Shown piece after piece: positions 8,945 through 16,668 of a DNA stretch of 64,000 bases; the stretch's first letter is position 1, and each line of letters begins with the position of its first letter. The stretch lies in NCBI GenBank assembly GCA_963819475.1, contig CAWFWE010000004.1, positions 992,001 through 1,056,000 on the forward strand, read 5' to 3'. The position numbers and the translations under genes are program-made. The stretch comes from DASUAS01 sp963819475. Its GTDB lineage: Bacteria; Actinomycetota; Acidimicrobiia; IMCC26256; DASPTH01. A model generated the notes under the pieces. It was not told the origin of the DNA and did no database searches. It saw only the letters and a program-made list of their open reading frames with translations.

Positions 8945-9787
8945 CTACCGCGCGCGGCTTGCGGCGTCTTCGGCAGCGTCGACCGCGCTGCGGGCGTCCG
9001 GGCCGGACCAACCGTCCGCGCCCAGGCGACGCGCGTGCTCGTCGCTCTCGATGGCACTACCGCCGATGAGGACGGGTGCCGTGTTGTCGCCGGCTCGGAG
9101 CGCGCGGATGCTGGCGCGCACCGCTCGGTCTCGCCCGGTCGTCGTGGCGGCGATCATGACGGCGACGAGCCGGTTGGCGTTGCGGGCCGCGTCGCGGAAG
9201 GAGGCCGCCGGGACGTTCGCGCCGAGGTCGAGCGCCACGAAGCGCGCCTCGCGGAGCAGGTCGGCGACGATCGCGGACGGGAGGCTGTGTTCGTCGCCGG
9301 GCGCGGCACCGAGGACGACGGTGCCGCGCTTGCGGCCGCGGCGGGCGAACCGGGGGCCGAGCCGCCCGATGATCCGTTGCGCGACCGCGGTGGCGCCGTG
9401 CTCGTCGGCGATGCTGAGGCTGCCGTTCGCCCAGCCGGTTCCGATGTCGCGCAACGCCGGCACGAGCAGCTCGTGATAGATCTCGGCCGGCTCGAGCGAG
9501 GAGGCCAGCGCGGCCTCGACCGTGCTCCACGCGCCCGCTTCGTCTCCGGCCACCATGCGGGCCACGAGCTTGGCGACACCCTCGGATCGCACGGAGCCGC
9601 TTCCCCGGGGTGCGGGGCCCGGCGCACGCATCCGGTCGAGGTCGGTCGGGTCCACGCTCCAGTGCGCGCCGTCACGCTCGGCCGGGAGCCGACCCGTCCG
9701 GACGTACCGGTACGCGGTCATGTAGTGAACCCCGAGACGCTGCGCCGCCTCCTGCAGGCTGATCCGATCTCGCCCTGCCGCGTTCAC
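8945..9787 (-). CDS. Cobalamin-binding photoreceptor-like transcriptional regulator (CarH/LitR type), copy 1
   Basis: 280 residues. Residues 8-55 form an excisionase/MerR-like helix-turn-helix (LQEAAQRLGVHYMTAYRYVR). Residues ~70-130 form the helical cobalamin cap with the light-sensor signature W119-x9-E129-H130 (WANGSLSIADEH). The Rossmann-type B12 domain carries D165-E-H167, equivalent to the ExH motif that supplies the lower cobalt ligand. In the CarH family adenosylcobalamin holds a DNA-binding tetramer in the dark and light breaks it. GTG start. It lies 95 bases after the CFA-like gene and seven bases before the ABC permease, so it is probably part of the operon it may control. Direct response to light is inferred from motifs. 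Confidence 0.88.
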   Translation of the reverse strand: MNAAGRDRISLQEAAQRLGVHYMTAYRYVRTGRLPAERDGAHWSVDPTDLDRMRAPGPAPRGSGSVRSEGVAKLVARMVAGDEAGAWSTVEAALASSLEPAEIYHELLVPALRDIGTGWANGSLSIADEHGATAVAQRIIGRLGPRFARRGRKRGTVVLGAAPGDEHSLPSAIVADLLREARFVALDLGANVPAASFRDAARNANRLVAVMIAATTTGRDRAVRASIRALRAGDNTAPVLIGGSAIESDEHARRLGADGWSGPDARSAVDAAEDAASRAR

Positions 9788-9881
9788 AGTCGATCACTCA
9801 GGTGCGGCGCGTCCGGGCGACTCGGCGGGCCCGAAGGTCGCGGCGGCGGTGGGCACGGATACCGAAGGCGCGAGAGCCGGG

Positions 9882-11111
9882 TCATGGCCGCCATCCGCGC
9901 CCTGCGAACACGAGTTGGACGTCGCTGATGTGGCGTTCGAGGAACGCAGCTTCGCAGTAGGAGAGGTAGAGGTGGAACAGGCGGCGGCTGGCGTGGTCGA
10001 TCACCGGTTTCTCGGTGTCCGGACGCTCGATCTTCTCGGCATGGCGGGTGAGGTTCGCGCGCCAGCGTCTCAGAGTCTCGGGATAGTGGGCGCCGATGTC
10101 GCGCACGTCGATCACGGAGAGGTCGGTGACGCGCGCAGCGGACGCCACGATCGCCGCGAGCGAGGGGAGGCAGCCGCCCGGGAACACCGACTCCTTGATG
10201 AAGTCGGTGCGGCGTTTTGAGCGCTCGTAGCTCCGGTCGTTGATCACGATCGCCTGGAGGGCCATGAGGCCGTCAGGACGCAGCAGGCGCTCGCACATGG
10301 AGAAGAAGGTGTCGAATTGGCGCCATCCGACAGCTTCGATCATTTCGATCGATACTAGTTTGTCGAAGGTTCCGTTGAGGTCGCGGAAGTCGTCGTTGCG
10401 CACGTCGACGAGGTTGGCGAGGTTGGCTTCGACAACCCGCTTGCTCGCGTACTCGAACTGCGCGTCCGAGATCGTGGTCGTGCTGACACGAGAGCCGTAG
10501 TGGGCCGCCGCGTGCAGTGCGAAGCTTCCCCAACCGGTGCCGATCTCGAGGACGTGGTCAGCAGGTCCGAGTCGCAGCTCGGTGCAGATCCGATCGAGCT
10601 TGGCGCGCGACGCGTCCGCGAGAGTCGCGCCGGGGTGTTCAAACAGCGCACACGAGTACGCCATCGTCTCGTCGAGCATGAGCTCGAAGAACTCGTTGCT
10701 CAGGTCGTAGTGGGCGCGGATGTTGCGCCGGTCGGTTGACCGTTGAATGGTCGGGTCGATCCGCCGGTACCTATGCCGGTCGAGAGGATCGGCCACCGCG
10801 CTCACGAGGCGTCCGAGCCGGTCGGTGACGCGCGTGATGCCTTCGAGGTTGCGCAGGAGGAGGCGAACAAGCGTGGTGGGGTCGTCGGCGTCCCACCAAC
10901 CGTCGACGTAGCTGCGGCCGAACCCGCGGGCGCCGTGCGTGAGGAGTGCGGTGTAGGCGCGCGGATCGTGGACCGTGGCGTACGCGATCGGTTCGCCGCG
11001 GCCGGCCCGCCACTCGGTCGGGCCCTCGCGCACGACAAGAGTGCCGTGGTGGATCCGATCGGCCAGCTTGCGCACGGCCGCGCGTGCGACGGCCGTCGAC
11101 GCCTCGCTCAT
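9882..11111 (-). CDS. Cyclopropane-fatty-acid-phospholipid synthase family methyltransferase
   Basis: 409 residues, normal for the CFA synthase family (COG2230). These SAM-dependent enzymes act at the membrane, methylating or cyclopropanating acyl-chain double bonds in phospholipids. Visible features are RRNIRAHYDLSNEFFELML followed by AYSCA (region of the conserved Cys), the SAM motif VLEIGTGWGSFALH, and IEAVGWRQF; the N-terminal ~120 residues form the lipid-binding domain. ATG 11111 overlaps the upstream stop (ATGA). Grouping with DUF1365 and a COG2907 flavoprotein is a widely conserved trio, so the product may be a modified rather than simple cyclopropane fatty acid. That product is not established from this sequence. 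Confidence 0.93.
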   Translation of the reverse strand: MSEASTAVARAAVRKLADRIHHGTLVVREGPTEWRAGRGEPIAYATVHDPRAYTALLTHGARGFGRSYVDGWWDADDPTTLVRLLLRNLEGITRVTDRLGRLVSAVADPLDRHRYRRIDPTIQRSTDRRNIRAHYDLSNEFFELMLDETMAYSCALFEHPGATLADASRAKLDRICTELRLGPADHVLEIGTGWGSFALHAAAHYGSRVSTTTISDAQFEYASKRVVEANLANLVDVRNDDFRDLNGTFDKLVSIEMIEAVGWRQFDTFFSMCERLLRPDGLMALQAIVINDRSYERSKRRTDFIKESVFPGGCLPSLAAIVASAARVTDLSVIDVRDIGAHYPETLRRWRANLTRHAEKIERPDTEKPVIDHASRRLFHLYLSYCEAAFLERHISDVQLVFAGRGWRP

Positions 11112-11962
11112 CGCGTGCTCCTCGAGATTGCTCGGACCGCTCCGCCCGCCGCGGAGTGTGATGGGTGCGGATGGAACGGCACGCCCTTGCGCCACAGGTT
11201 CAACGCTTGGCGCTGGATCGCAGTCGAGACGCGCCACGTCATGAGCGGGTACGACCACAGCACGCGACCGAGCTCGCCGCGGGTGGCCTCGCGGCGTCGC
11301 AACGCCAGCGTTGCCTCGAACACCTTCTCGCCCGATTCGACACTCGCGAGCCGAACGACCAAGCGATCGCCCGGCGTGTCGCATCCCAGCACGTACTCCT
11401 GGTCCATCCCCATGAACGGCGACACGTGCAGCGCCTTCGGGAAGCGGTGCTCCCCGAGGGACGGGCCGGGGATCGGGTCGGGGTGCGCGAGGGGAGCCGG
11501 GCCGGGGATCGGGCCGAGCACATATGCGTGGCGCTCGTGCCAGGGCGTATTGGTGACCTCTGCGACGAGCGCGTCGACCTGTGCGCCGCCGAGGTCGAAG
11601 CAGAAGTAGAGGGTGATGGGGTTGAACAGCCAGCCCCAGGTTCGCAGATGGGCGAGCATCGCGATCGGTCCTTGCGGGCGGGCGCGTCCGCGGGCCTCGA
11701 CGAGGTCGCGCACGGTGTCGCCGAGGTCGACCCCGGGATCGGGGGCGTTCGGGCCGTCCAGGTCGGTGGTACCGGCCAGGAAGTCGGCGCGGCGAAACCA
11801 GACCGCGTTGGGACCGCGTGCCGACCAGAACGGGTGGCGCGAGCACAGCTCGTCGACTTCGTCGAGGTCGATGTAGGGCATCGCGACGCGGTAACGGAAC
11901 TCGTGGGGCACCGGCGCCAGCCGTCGGTGCGTGACGATGCCCTCGTAGACGGCGCTCCTCAC
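11108..11962 (-). CDS. DUF1365 family protein
   Basis: 284 residues of the DUF1365 (COG3496) family, whose biochemical role is unproven. Hallmarks are VTHRRLAPVPHEFRYRV, the central LAHLRTWGWLFNPITLYFCF, EVTNTPWHERHAYV and KALHVSPFMGMDQEY. The start is the GTG at 11962, since the family begins with YEGxVxHRR; the frame further upstream overlaps the flavoprotein gene. Its stop overlaps the methyltransferase ATG by four bases and it lies 25 bases from the flavoprotein, so it is co-translated with the lipid-modifying genes. A role in handling the modified acyl chain is inferred from constant co-occurrence. Confidence 0.9.
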   Translation of the reverse strand: MRSAVYEGIVTHRRLAPVPHEFRYRVAMPYIDLDEVDELCSRHPFWSARGPNAVWFRRADFLAGTTDLDGPNAPDPGVDLGDTVRDLVEARGRARPQGPIAMLAHLRTWGWLFNPITLYFCFDLGGAQVDALVAEVTNTPWHERHAYVLGPIPGPAPLAHPDPIPGPSLGEHRFPKALHVSPFMGMDQEYVLGCDTPGDRLVVRLASVESGEKVFEATLALRRREATRGELGRVLWSYPLMTWRVSTAIQRQALNLWRKGVPFHPHPSHSAAGGAVRAISRSTR

Positions 11963-11987
11963 CGCCCACGCCTGACTGCGCGAGGCT

Positions 11988-13235
11988 TCACAGCCGTGCT
12001 CCGAACTGCTCGCAGACACGCAGCGCGCTCTGCACGCCGTCCTCGTGGAAGCCGTACCCCCAGTACGCGCCGCAGAACCAGGTTCCGTTGCGTCCGTTGA
12101 TCTCGGCGGCACGGCGTTGCGCGCGTGCGGCGACGGCGTCGAAGACGGGATGGGCGTAGTCAAAAGTGGCGAGCACACGCTGGGGATCGATGGCGTCGGG
12201 GCGGTTGAGGGTGAGGCAGATCTCGTGCTCGGAGCGCAGGCTCTGGAGCCGGTTGAGGTGGTAGGTGACGGTCGCCCGGTGGGTGACGTCGCACAAGCGG
12301 TGGTAGTTCCAGCTGGCCCAGGCCTTGCGGTGGCGGGGCAGCAACCGCGTGTCGGTGTGCAGCGTCGCGAGGTTGGGCTGGTACGCGATGGCGCCCAGTA
12401 CGTCGCGTTCCGTGTCGGTCGGATCGGAGAGGACGTCGAGTGCCTGGTCGCTGTGGGTGGCGACGATCACGTGGTCGAAGATCTCGGGCGGCGCGCTCGC
12501 AGCGAGCAGCTCGGTGCCCGAGTCGCGACGGGTGATCTTCTCGACCGGTGTCGAGAGGCGCACGCGATCGCCGAGCGGCGCGAGGATCGCGTCGACGTAG
12601 CGCGCCGCACCGCCGGTCACGGTTCGCCACTGCGGCCGTCCCCCGAGGCTGAGGAGGCCGTGGTTGTCGAAGAACCGGGCGAAGGTGCTCGCAGGGAAGC
12701 GCAGGAAGGTCTGCGGGTCGGCGGACCAGATCGCGCTGCCGAGCGGTACCAGGTACCAGTCGACGAAGCCCCTTGACCATCGGCCGGTGGAGAGGAGATC
12801 GGCGAGTGTCGCGTCGGAATCGTCGCGCTCGTCGAGGAGCCGGCGGGCGATGTGGTTGAAACGCGCGACGTCGACCAGCATCCGGTGAAATGCGGGCCAC
12901 GCGAGGTTGCGGCGTTGTGCGAACAGCGCGCGCGCCGACGTGCCGCACCACTCGAGGCCCATGCGCTCGTCGGACACCGAGAAGCTCATGTCGCTCGGGT
13001 GGCTCGTGACACCGAGACGGTCGAGGAGCCGGGTGAAGGCCGGGTAGTTCCGCTCGTTGAAGACGATGAAGCCGGTATCGACATCGTGCGTCTCGCCGGG
13101 CAGTTCGACCCGGACCGTGTTGGTATGGCCGCCGGGACGGGCGTCGGCCTCGAACACGGTGACGTCGTGCTCCCTGTGCAGCAGGTGCGCGCACACCAGC
13201 CCGGAGATGCCGGTGCCGACGATCGCGATCCTCAC
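11988..13235 (-). CDS. FAD-dependent amine oxidase-like protein (COG2907)
   Basis: 415 residues. An N-terminal FAD/NAD-binding fold begins at once (IAIVGTGISGLVCAHLL), followed by EADARPGGHTNTV and DTGFIVFNERNYP, typical of COG2907 desaturase/oxidase-like flavoproteins. The C-terminal block NGTWFCGAYWGYGFHEDG closes the FAD site. It probably oxidises or desaturates a lipid substrate together with the CFA-like methyltransferase; the reaction is not known. GTG 13235 is chosen because the Rossmann motif starts at residue 3 and the codon overlaps the stop of the SDR gene (GTGA). Confidence 0.9.
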   Translation of the reverse strand: MRIAIVGTGISGLVCAHLLHREHDVTVFEADARPGGHTNTVRVELPGETHDVDTGFIVFNERNYPAFTRLLDRLGVTSHPSDMSFSVSDERMGLEWCGTSARALFAQRRNLAWPAFHRMLVDVARFNHIARRLLDERDDSDATLADLLSTGRWSRGFVDWYLVPLGSAIWSADPQTFLRFPASTFARFFDNHGLLSLGGRPQWRTVTGGAARYVDAILAPLGDRVRLSTPVEKITRRDSGTELLAASAPPEIFDHVIVATHSDQALDVLSDPTDTERDVLGAIAYQPNLATLHTDTRLLPRHRKAWASWNYHRLCDVTHRATVTYHLNRLQSLRSEHEICLTLNRPDAIDPQRVLATFDYAHPVFDAVAARAQRRAAEINGRNGTWFCGAYWGYGFHEDGVQSALRVCEQFGARL

Positions 13236-14239
13236 GGGGTACCCGCCTTCACCGAGGACCCGCGAGCTGCTCGTCGAGAGCACCATTCCCAGAGACGCGC
13301 GCCGTCGGCGCCGTCGTCGCGCGGCCGTGTGCTCAAGAGCTTGTGCTCGGAGCGGGGCGCCCGATCCAACCACAACCGGCCCGACGAGCGCAGCGGCTCG
13401 GCCGCCGCCGCGAGCCACACGATCGTGTCTGCCCCCTGCTCGGGTGTCCGCAGTACGGGCCCCATGATGCGCCCGAACGTCGTGAGCGACTCGTGCAGGC
13501 CGGGTGTATCCACCCAACCCGGATGCATCACATGGAACACGATCCGCGAGGGCGCGACGCGGCGGGCCCACTCGCGGGTGAGGACGACCTGAGCACGCTT
13601 GGCGCGCGCGTAGGCCTTCACACCTTCATACACATCGGCGGGCAGCTCGAGGTGGTCGACGTCGAAACGTTGGGTGTACATGCCACCCGAGGTGACCGTG
13701 ATCACGCGGGCCGAGCCGGCACGTTCGAGATGTGGGATCAGGAGCTGCGTGAGGGCGAACGGACCGAGCACGTGCGTCGCAACCGTGACTTCGATTCCCA
13801 GCTGAGTCGTGCGGAACTCGCGCGAGAGCACCCCGGCGTTGTGGACGAGCACGTCGAGACGGTCATGACGGCCGGCGAACCACGCGGCGAAGCTGCGGAG
13901 CGAATCGGGCTCGGAAAGGTCCCCGATCGCGTACTGCACGTCATCGTTGCCGGATTCCTGCACGATGACCTCGCGCGCGCGCTCAGCACGTCCGGCGTCT
14001 CGGGCGGGAAACCGGATTGCGGCGCCGAGACGGGCCATTGAGGTAGCGGCGCTCAGGCCGATGCCCGACGTCGCGCCCGTCACGATCACGACCTTGCCGT
14101 CCATCCCGGGCAGCGCGCCCCAGTTCGGCCCAGCATCGCGGCGTCGCACGTCGTACCCGACGCGCGAGAAGCTCCCGATCACGGTCGCCTCAAGCACTCG
14201 GTCGAGCACGCGTCCGGCCGCGCCCGTCGTTGCGGTCAT
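13232..14239 (-). CDS. Short-chain dehydrogenase/reductase (DHRS12-like)
   Basis: 335 residues. The cofactor motif VTGATSGIGLSAA appears at about residue 55, after a ~45-residue N-terminal extension typical of the DHRS12-like group. NAG in VLVHNAGVLS and an S..Y-x3-K active site (VTSGGMY, then YARAKRAQ) are present. It is an NAD(P)H-dependent oxidoreductase of unknown substrate. Four-base overlaps with both the SRPBCC gene upstream and the flavoprotein gene downstream place it firmly in the lipid operon. Confidence 0.88.
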   Translation of the reverse strand: MTATTGAAGRVLDRVLEATVIGSFSRVGYDVRRRDAGPNWGALPGMDGKVVIVTGATSGIGLSAATSMARLGAAIRFPARDAGRAERAREVIVQESGNDDVQYAIGDLSEPDSLRSFAAWFAGRHDRLDVLVHNAGVLSREFRTTQLGIEVTVATHVLGPFALTQLLIPHLERAGSARVITVTSGGMYTQRFDVDHLELPADVYEGVKAYARAKRAQVVLTREWARRVAPSRIVFHVMHPGWVDTPGLHESLTTFGRIMGPVLRTPEQGADTIVWLAAAAEPLRSSGRLWLDRAPRSEHKLLSTRPRDDGADGARLWEWCSRRAARGSSVKAGTP

Positions 14240-14673
14240 CGGTTGAGCTCGCGTGCGAGTCCGGCCGCAGCTGCATCGCCGAGACGGTTGAACGCCCGCT
14301 GGACCAACGGATCGGCCAGCCGGAATGGTCCCTTCAGCGTCAGGGCGGCGTCGTAGGTCACGCGGGTACCGCGGTTGGCGCCCGCCGGCTCGAACGTGAT
14401 CTCGTCGACGGAGCGCAGCCGTGGGTTCTCAGCCGTCATGACGACGTGCTGGCCCGGTTGGTACTCGGTGATGCGGTACTGGAGCTCGACCTCGCGGCCC
14501 TGGAATCGCGTGACGACCAGGAAGGCACTCCCGAACCCGACCGGGTCGTCGCCGAGCTTCGCTGCCCGGGCGACGCTCGGGTCCCAGTGCCGGGTGTTGC
14601 CGAAGTCCGACAGGTACTCGAACGTTTCCTGGGGCGACCAGGTGGACACGACGGTCGTGCGGTACTGCGCCAT
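14236..14673 (-). CDS. SRPBCC-family protein, first gene of the lipid operon
   Basis: 145 residues forming a START/Bet v1-like (SRPBCC) hydrophobic-ligand fold: TWSPQETFEYLSDFGNTRHW at the start, the RVTYDAALTLKGPFRLADP strand/helix region near the end. These proteins bind or transfer hydrophobic molecules. A strong GGAGG lies about six bases before ATG 14673. It is the promoter-proximal gene of the minus-strand run, preceded by a 289-base gap that contains two 11-base direct repeats. Confidence 0.85.
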   Translation of the reverse strand: MAQYRTTVVSTWSPQETFEYLSDFGNTRHWDPSVARAAKLGDDPVGFGSAFLVVTRFQGREVELQYRITEYQPGQHVVMTAENPRLRSVDEITFEPAGANRGTRVTYDAALTLKGPFRLADPLVQRAFNRLGDAAAAGLARELNR

Positions 14674-14703
14674 GGGGGCCTCCGTTCGCTGCTTCCCCTA
14701 GCC

Positions 14704-14725
14704 AGCACTTATTTAGCACTAATTA
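14704..14725 (-). promoter_or_regulatory. Two 11-bp direct repeats in the leader of the lipid operon (candidate CarH-type operator)
   Basis: On the plus strand AGCACTTATTT (14704-14714) is followed directly by AGCACTAATTA (14715-14725), 9 of 11 identical. They lie 31-52 bases before the SRPBCC start in an AT-rich island inside GC-rich DNA and overlap a possible -10 (TAAATA, minus strand). CarH-type regulators bind tandem 11-bp direct repeats, one per DNA-binding domain, so this is a plausible operator for the regulators on either side. Confidence 0.55.
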
Positions 14726-14962
14726 TTCCGGCGGTCGGTACGGGTCGGGTTTCCTCGGACGTCGAGCACTACGGCTACTGGTGACCTCGGCTCTGTCCAG
14801 GACCGCCGACCACGGGATCGAAACGGTTGTGCGATGACCCTCCGTCGCGCGCGCCGTCGTCGTGGCGACCGAAGGGCCGGCCGCGGCACGCCTGCTCGGC
14901 CTCGCACCTGAGCACAGTTCGCACGGATCGCCGTTATGCCCTCGAGATTCCTGAACAGGAGG

Positions 14963-15736
14963 TCAACTCTCGGGATTTTGCGCGCGTCGCTGTAGGTCGG
15001 TGAGGGTGTCGCCGGGTTCGCCGACGATTGCGCGCACGCCGAGTTGAAATAAGGCTTTGGCGCATGCGTGTGCGGCGGGTCGGGTCATGTCCGTGGTGGT
15101 GGTCAGCACGACGAGGTCGACGGGTCGCTCGTGACAGAAGTGGAGGAGTTCATCTGCGGGGAGATCTGCGCCGAGGTGTTGCACGTGCCAGTTGTCTTCT
15201 CGCAGTGCGAGGGCGGCCATGGACGTGGGGAGTGCGTGGCGTTCGCCGGAGAGTGCGGCGACTACGACCGTACCTCGGCGCCGGCCGCGCGGGTTCGGGT
15301 AGTGGTCGCCGAGCACGCGTTCCACGATGGCAGAGGCTCGGTGCTCGTCGGTGATCGTGACGACTCCGTCGTGCCAGTCCGTACCGATGCGTTGCATCGC
15401 CGGCACGAGGATCTCCTGGGTTACCGTCGTCATCGGCGTACCATCGCTGGTCAGGCGATCGACGAGATCACGTAGGGACCGCTCGTCACCGTCGACGAGA
15501 GCGTCGTAGGCGCGCTCCGCGAACTTCGCGAAGCCGGCGCGGGGCCGGCGCGTCCGGCGCGGCGCGGGCCGGGCGCGCTGTCGGGCGAGTCGCTCGACAT
15601 CGTTGGGATCGAGTTGGTATCGGCCGCGAATGCGTTGCGCTCGCAGACGACCGGACCGAACCCACTGGTAGGCGGTCTGGTAATGGACGCCGAGCCGATC
15701 GGCGGCGGTCTGCAGGTTGATTGTGGAGCGGGTCAC
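14963..15736 (-). CDS. Cobalamin-binding photoreceptor-like transcriptional regulator (CarH/LitR type), copy 2
   Basis: 257 residues, a diverged paralogue of the regulator at 8945-9787. The N-terminal HTH reads LQTAADRLGVHYQTAYQWVR. The cap domain has W121-x9-E131-H132 (WHDGVVTITDEH), and the B12 domain has E165-R-H167 (GERHALP). All residues expected for adenosylcobalamin binding and light sensing are kept. The start is GTG 15736; a possible TAGGAT -10 lies about 12 bases before it, so the message may be near-leaderless. It is transcribed toward the lipid operon but separated by 289 bases, and divergently from the fasciclin gene. Targets are inferred from position. Confidence 0.88.
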   Translation of the reverse strand: MTRSTINLQTAADRLGVHYQTAYQWVRSGRLRAQRIRGRYQLDPNDVERLARQRARPAPRRTRRPRAGFAKFAERAYDALVDGDERSLRDLVDRLTSDGTPMTTVTQEILVPAMQRIGTDWHDGVVTITDEHRASAIVERVLGDHYPNPRGRRRGTVVVAALSGERHALPTSMAALALREDNWHVQHLGADLPADELLHFCHERPVDLVVLTTTTDMTRPAAHACAKALFQLGVRAIVGEPGDTLTDLQRRAQNPES

Positions 15737-15869
15737 CCCCCGATCCTACGGCCTGCCAAAAAATATTGCTAAAGAGGAATGAAACTGCCTGGGGTCCGGT
15801 TGTCGAGCGTCACGAGCGATGCGACCTGCATCGCTCCGTCATCAGAACCGTCGACCATCAGGAGTTGCC
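15737..15869. promoter_or_regulatory. Divergent promoter region between regulator copy 2 and the fasciclin gene
   Basis: A 133-base gap with an AT-rich core (AAAAAATATTGCTAAAG, 15757-15773). The heptamer TGCTAAA here also occurs on the minus strand within the repeats at 14704-14725, hinting at a shared regulator. The fasciclin gene has AGGAG at 15860-15864. Confidence 0.4.
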
Positions 15870-16439
15870 ATGTTCCAGCCATCCGTCCGCCGTCTCGTCG
15901 TCATCGGTGCCCTCGCTGCCGCACCCCTGGCCGGCGCGGTGCTGCCCGCGACCGCAGGCGCATCGCCGAGCCGTCCCGCCACCGGCATGAGCTCGCAACC
16001 GAGTTCGACCAAGGCGAAGACGATCGTCGGTGTCGCCGCCGCCAACCCCGACTTCTCGACCCTCGTGACCGCGGTCAAGCGGGCCGGCCTCGTTGGCGCA
16101 CTCAAGGGCAAGGGGCCCTACACGGTGTTTGCTCCCACCAACGAGGCCTTCGCGAAGGTCCCAGCCGACCAGCTGAACGCTCTACTCGCCGACAAGGCCA
16201 AGCTCACAGCGGTCTTGACGTACCACGTCCTCAAGAGCCGCGTGCCGTCCTCCTCGCTCGAAGCGACCCAGACGATCCCAACCCTCGAAAGCGGAACGAT
16301 CACCATCAACGTCGCCAACGGCAAAGCCACCATCACCGACGGACAGGGCAACGTCTCCAACATTGTCACGACCGACGTCACGGCCAAGAATGGCGTGATC
16401 CACGTCATCGACACCGTCCTGCTCCCGCCCAGCTCCTGA
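15870..16439 (+). CDS. Secreted fasciclin (FAS1) domain protein
   Basis: 189 residues. Residues 1-30 are a Sec signal peptide (RRLVVIGALAAAPLAGAV... with ATAGA before a likely cleavage site). Residues ~50-187 form one FAS1 domain with the two classic boxes: KGPYTVFAPTNEAFAK and the C-terminal GVIHVIDTVLLPP. FAS1 proteins act outside the cell in adhesion or matrix interaction. ATG 15870 follows AGGAG at the usual spacing. A strong hairpin follows the gene. It may share control with the divergent cobalamin regulator. Confidence 0.92.
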   Translation: MFQPSVRRLVVIGALAAAPLAGAVLPATAGASPSRPATGMSSQPSSTKAKTIVGVAAANPDFSTLVTAVKRAGLVGALKGKGPYTVFAPTNEAFAKVPADQLNALLADKAKLTAVLTYHVLKSRVPSSSLEATQTIPTLESGTITINVANGKATITDGQGNVSNIVTTDVTAKNGVIHVIDTVLLPPSS

Positions 16440-16457
16440 ACACCCACCAACATGCCG

Positions 16458-16490
16458 CTCCTGGCCAGGCCACTCCGGCCTGGCCAGGAG
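16458..16490 (+). terminator. Strong hairpin terminator after the fasciclin gene
   Basis: CTCCTGGCCAGGCC pairs perfectly with GGCCTGGCCAGGAG across a five-base loop, a 14-bp stem. No T-tract follows, as is common in actinobacteria. Confidence 0.75.
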
Positions 16491-16668
16491 TGCGCTCCAC
16501 CCATGGCGCCCGGCTGTCACCACTTCGGGCGCAGAGCGGAGGAGTTGCCCCGACGCGAGAGGCGTTGGCGAACTATGACGCGTTCTTGGATCTTCGGACC
16601 GGAATAGCTTCGGCGAACGAGCCGCCGAGGTCGTCGTAACTCGGCGCATCCGAAATGGAACCCCGCCC

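Noticed and set aside
9882..11969. 695-residue minus-strand frame as one fused protein
   Set aside because: Only the last 409 residues (from ATG 11111) are the methyltransferase; the upstream part is a shadow frame of the DUF1365 gene.
14719..14907. 62-codon minus-strand frame in the operon leader
   Set aside because: Arg-rich shadow with no RBS; overlaps the repeat-containing promoter.
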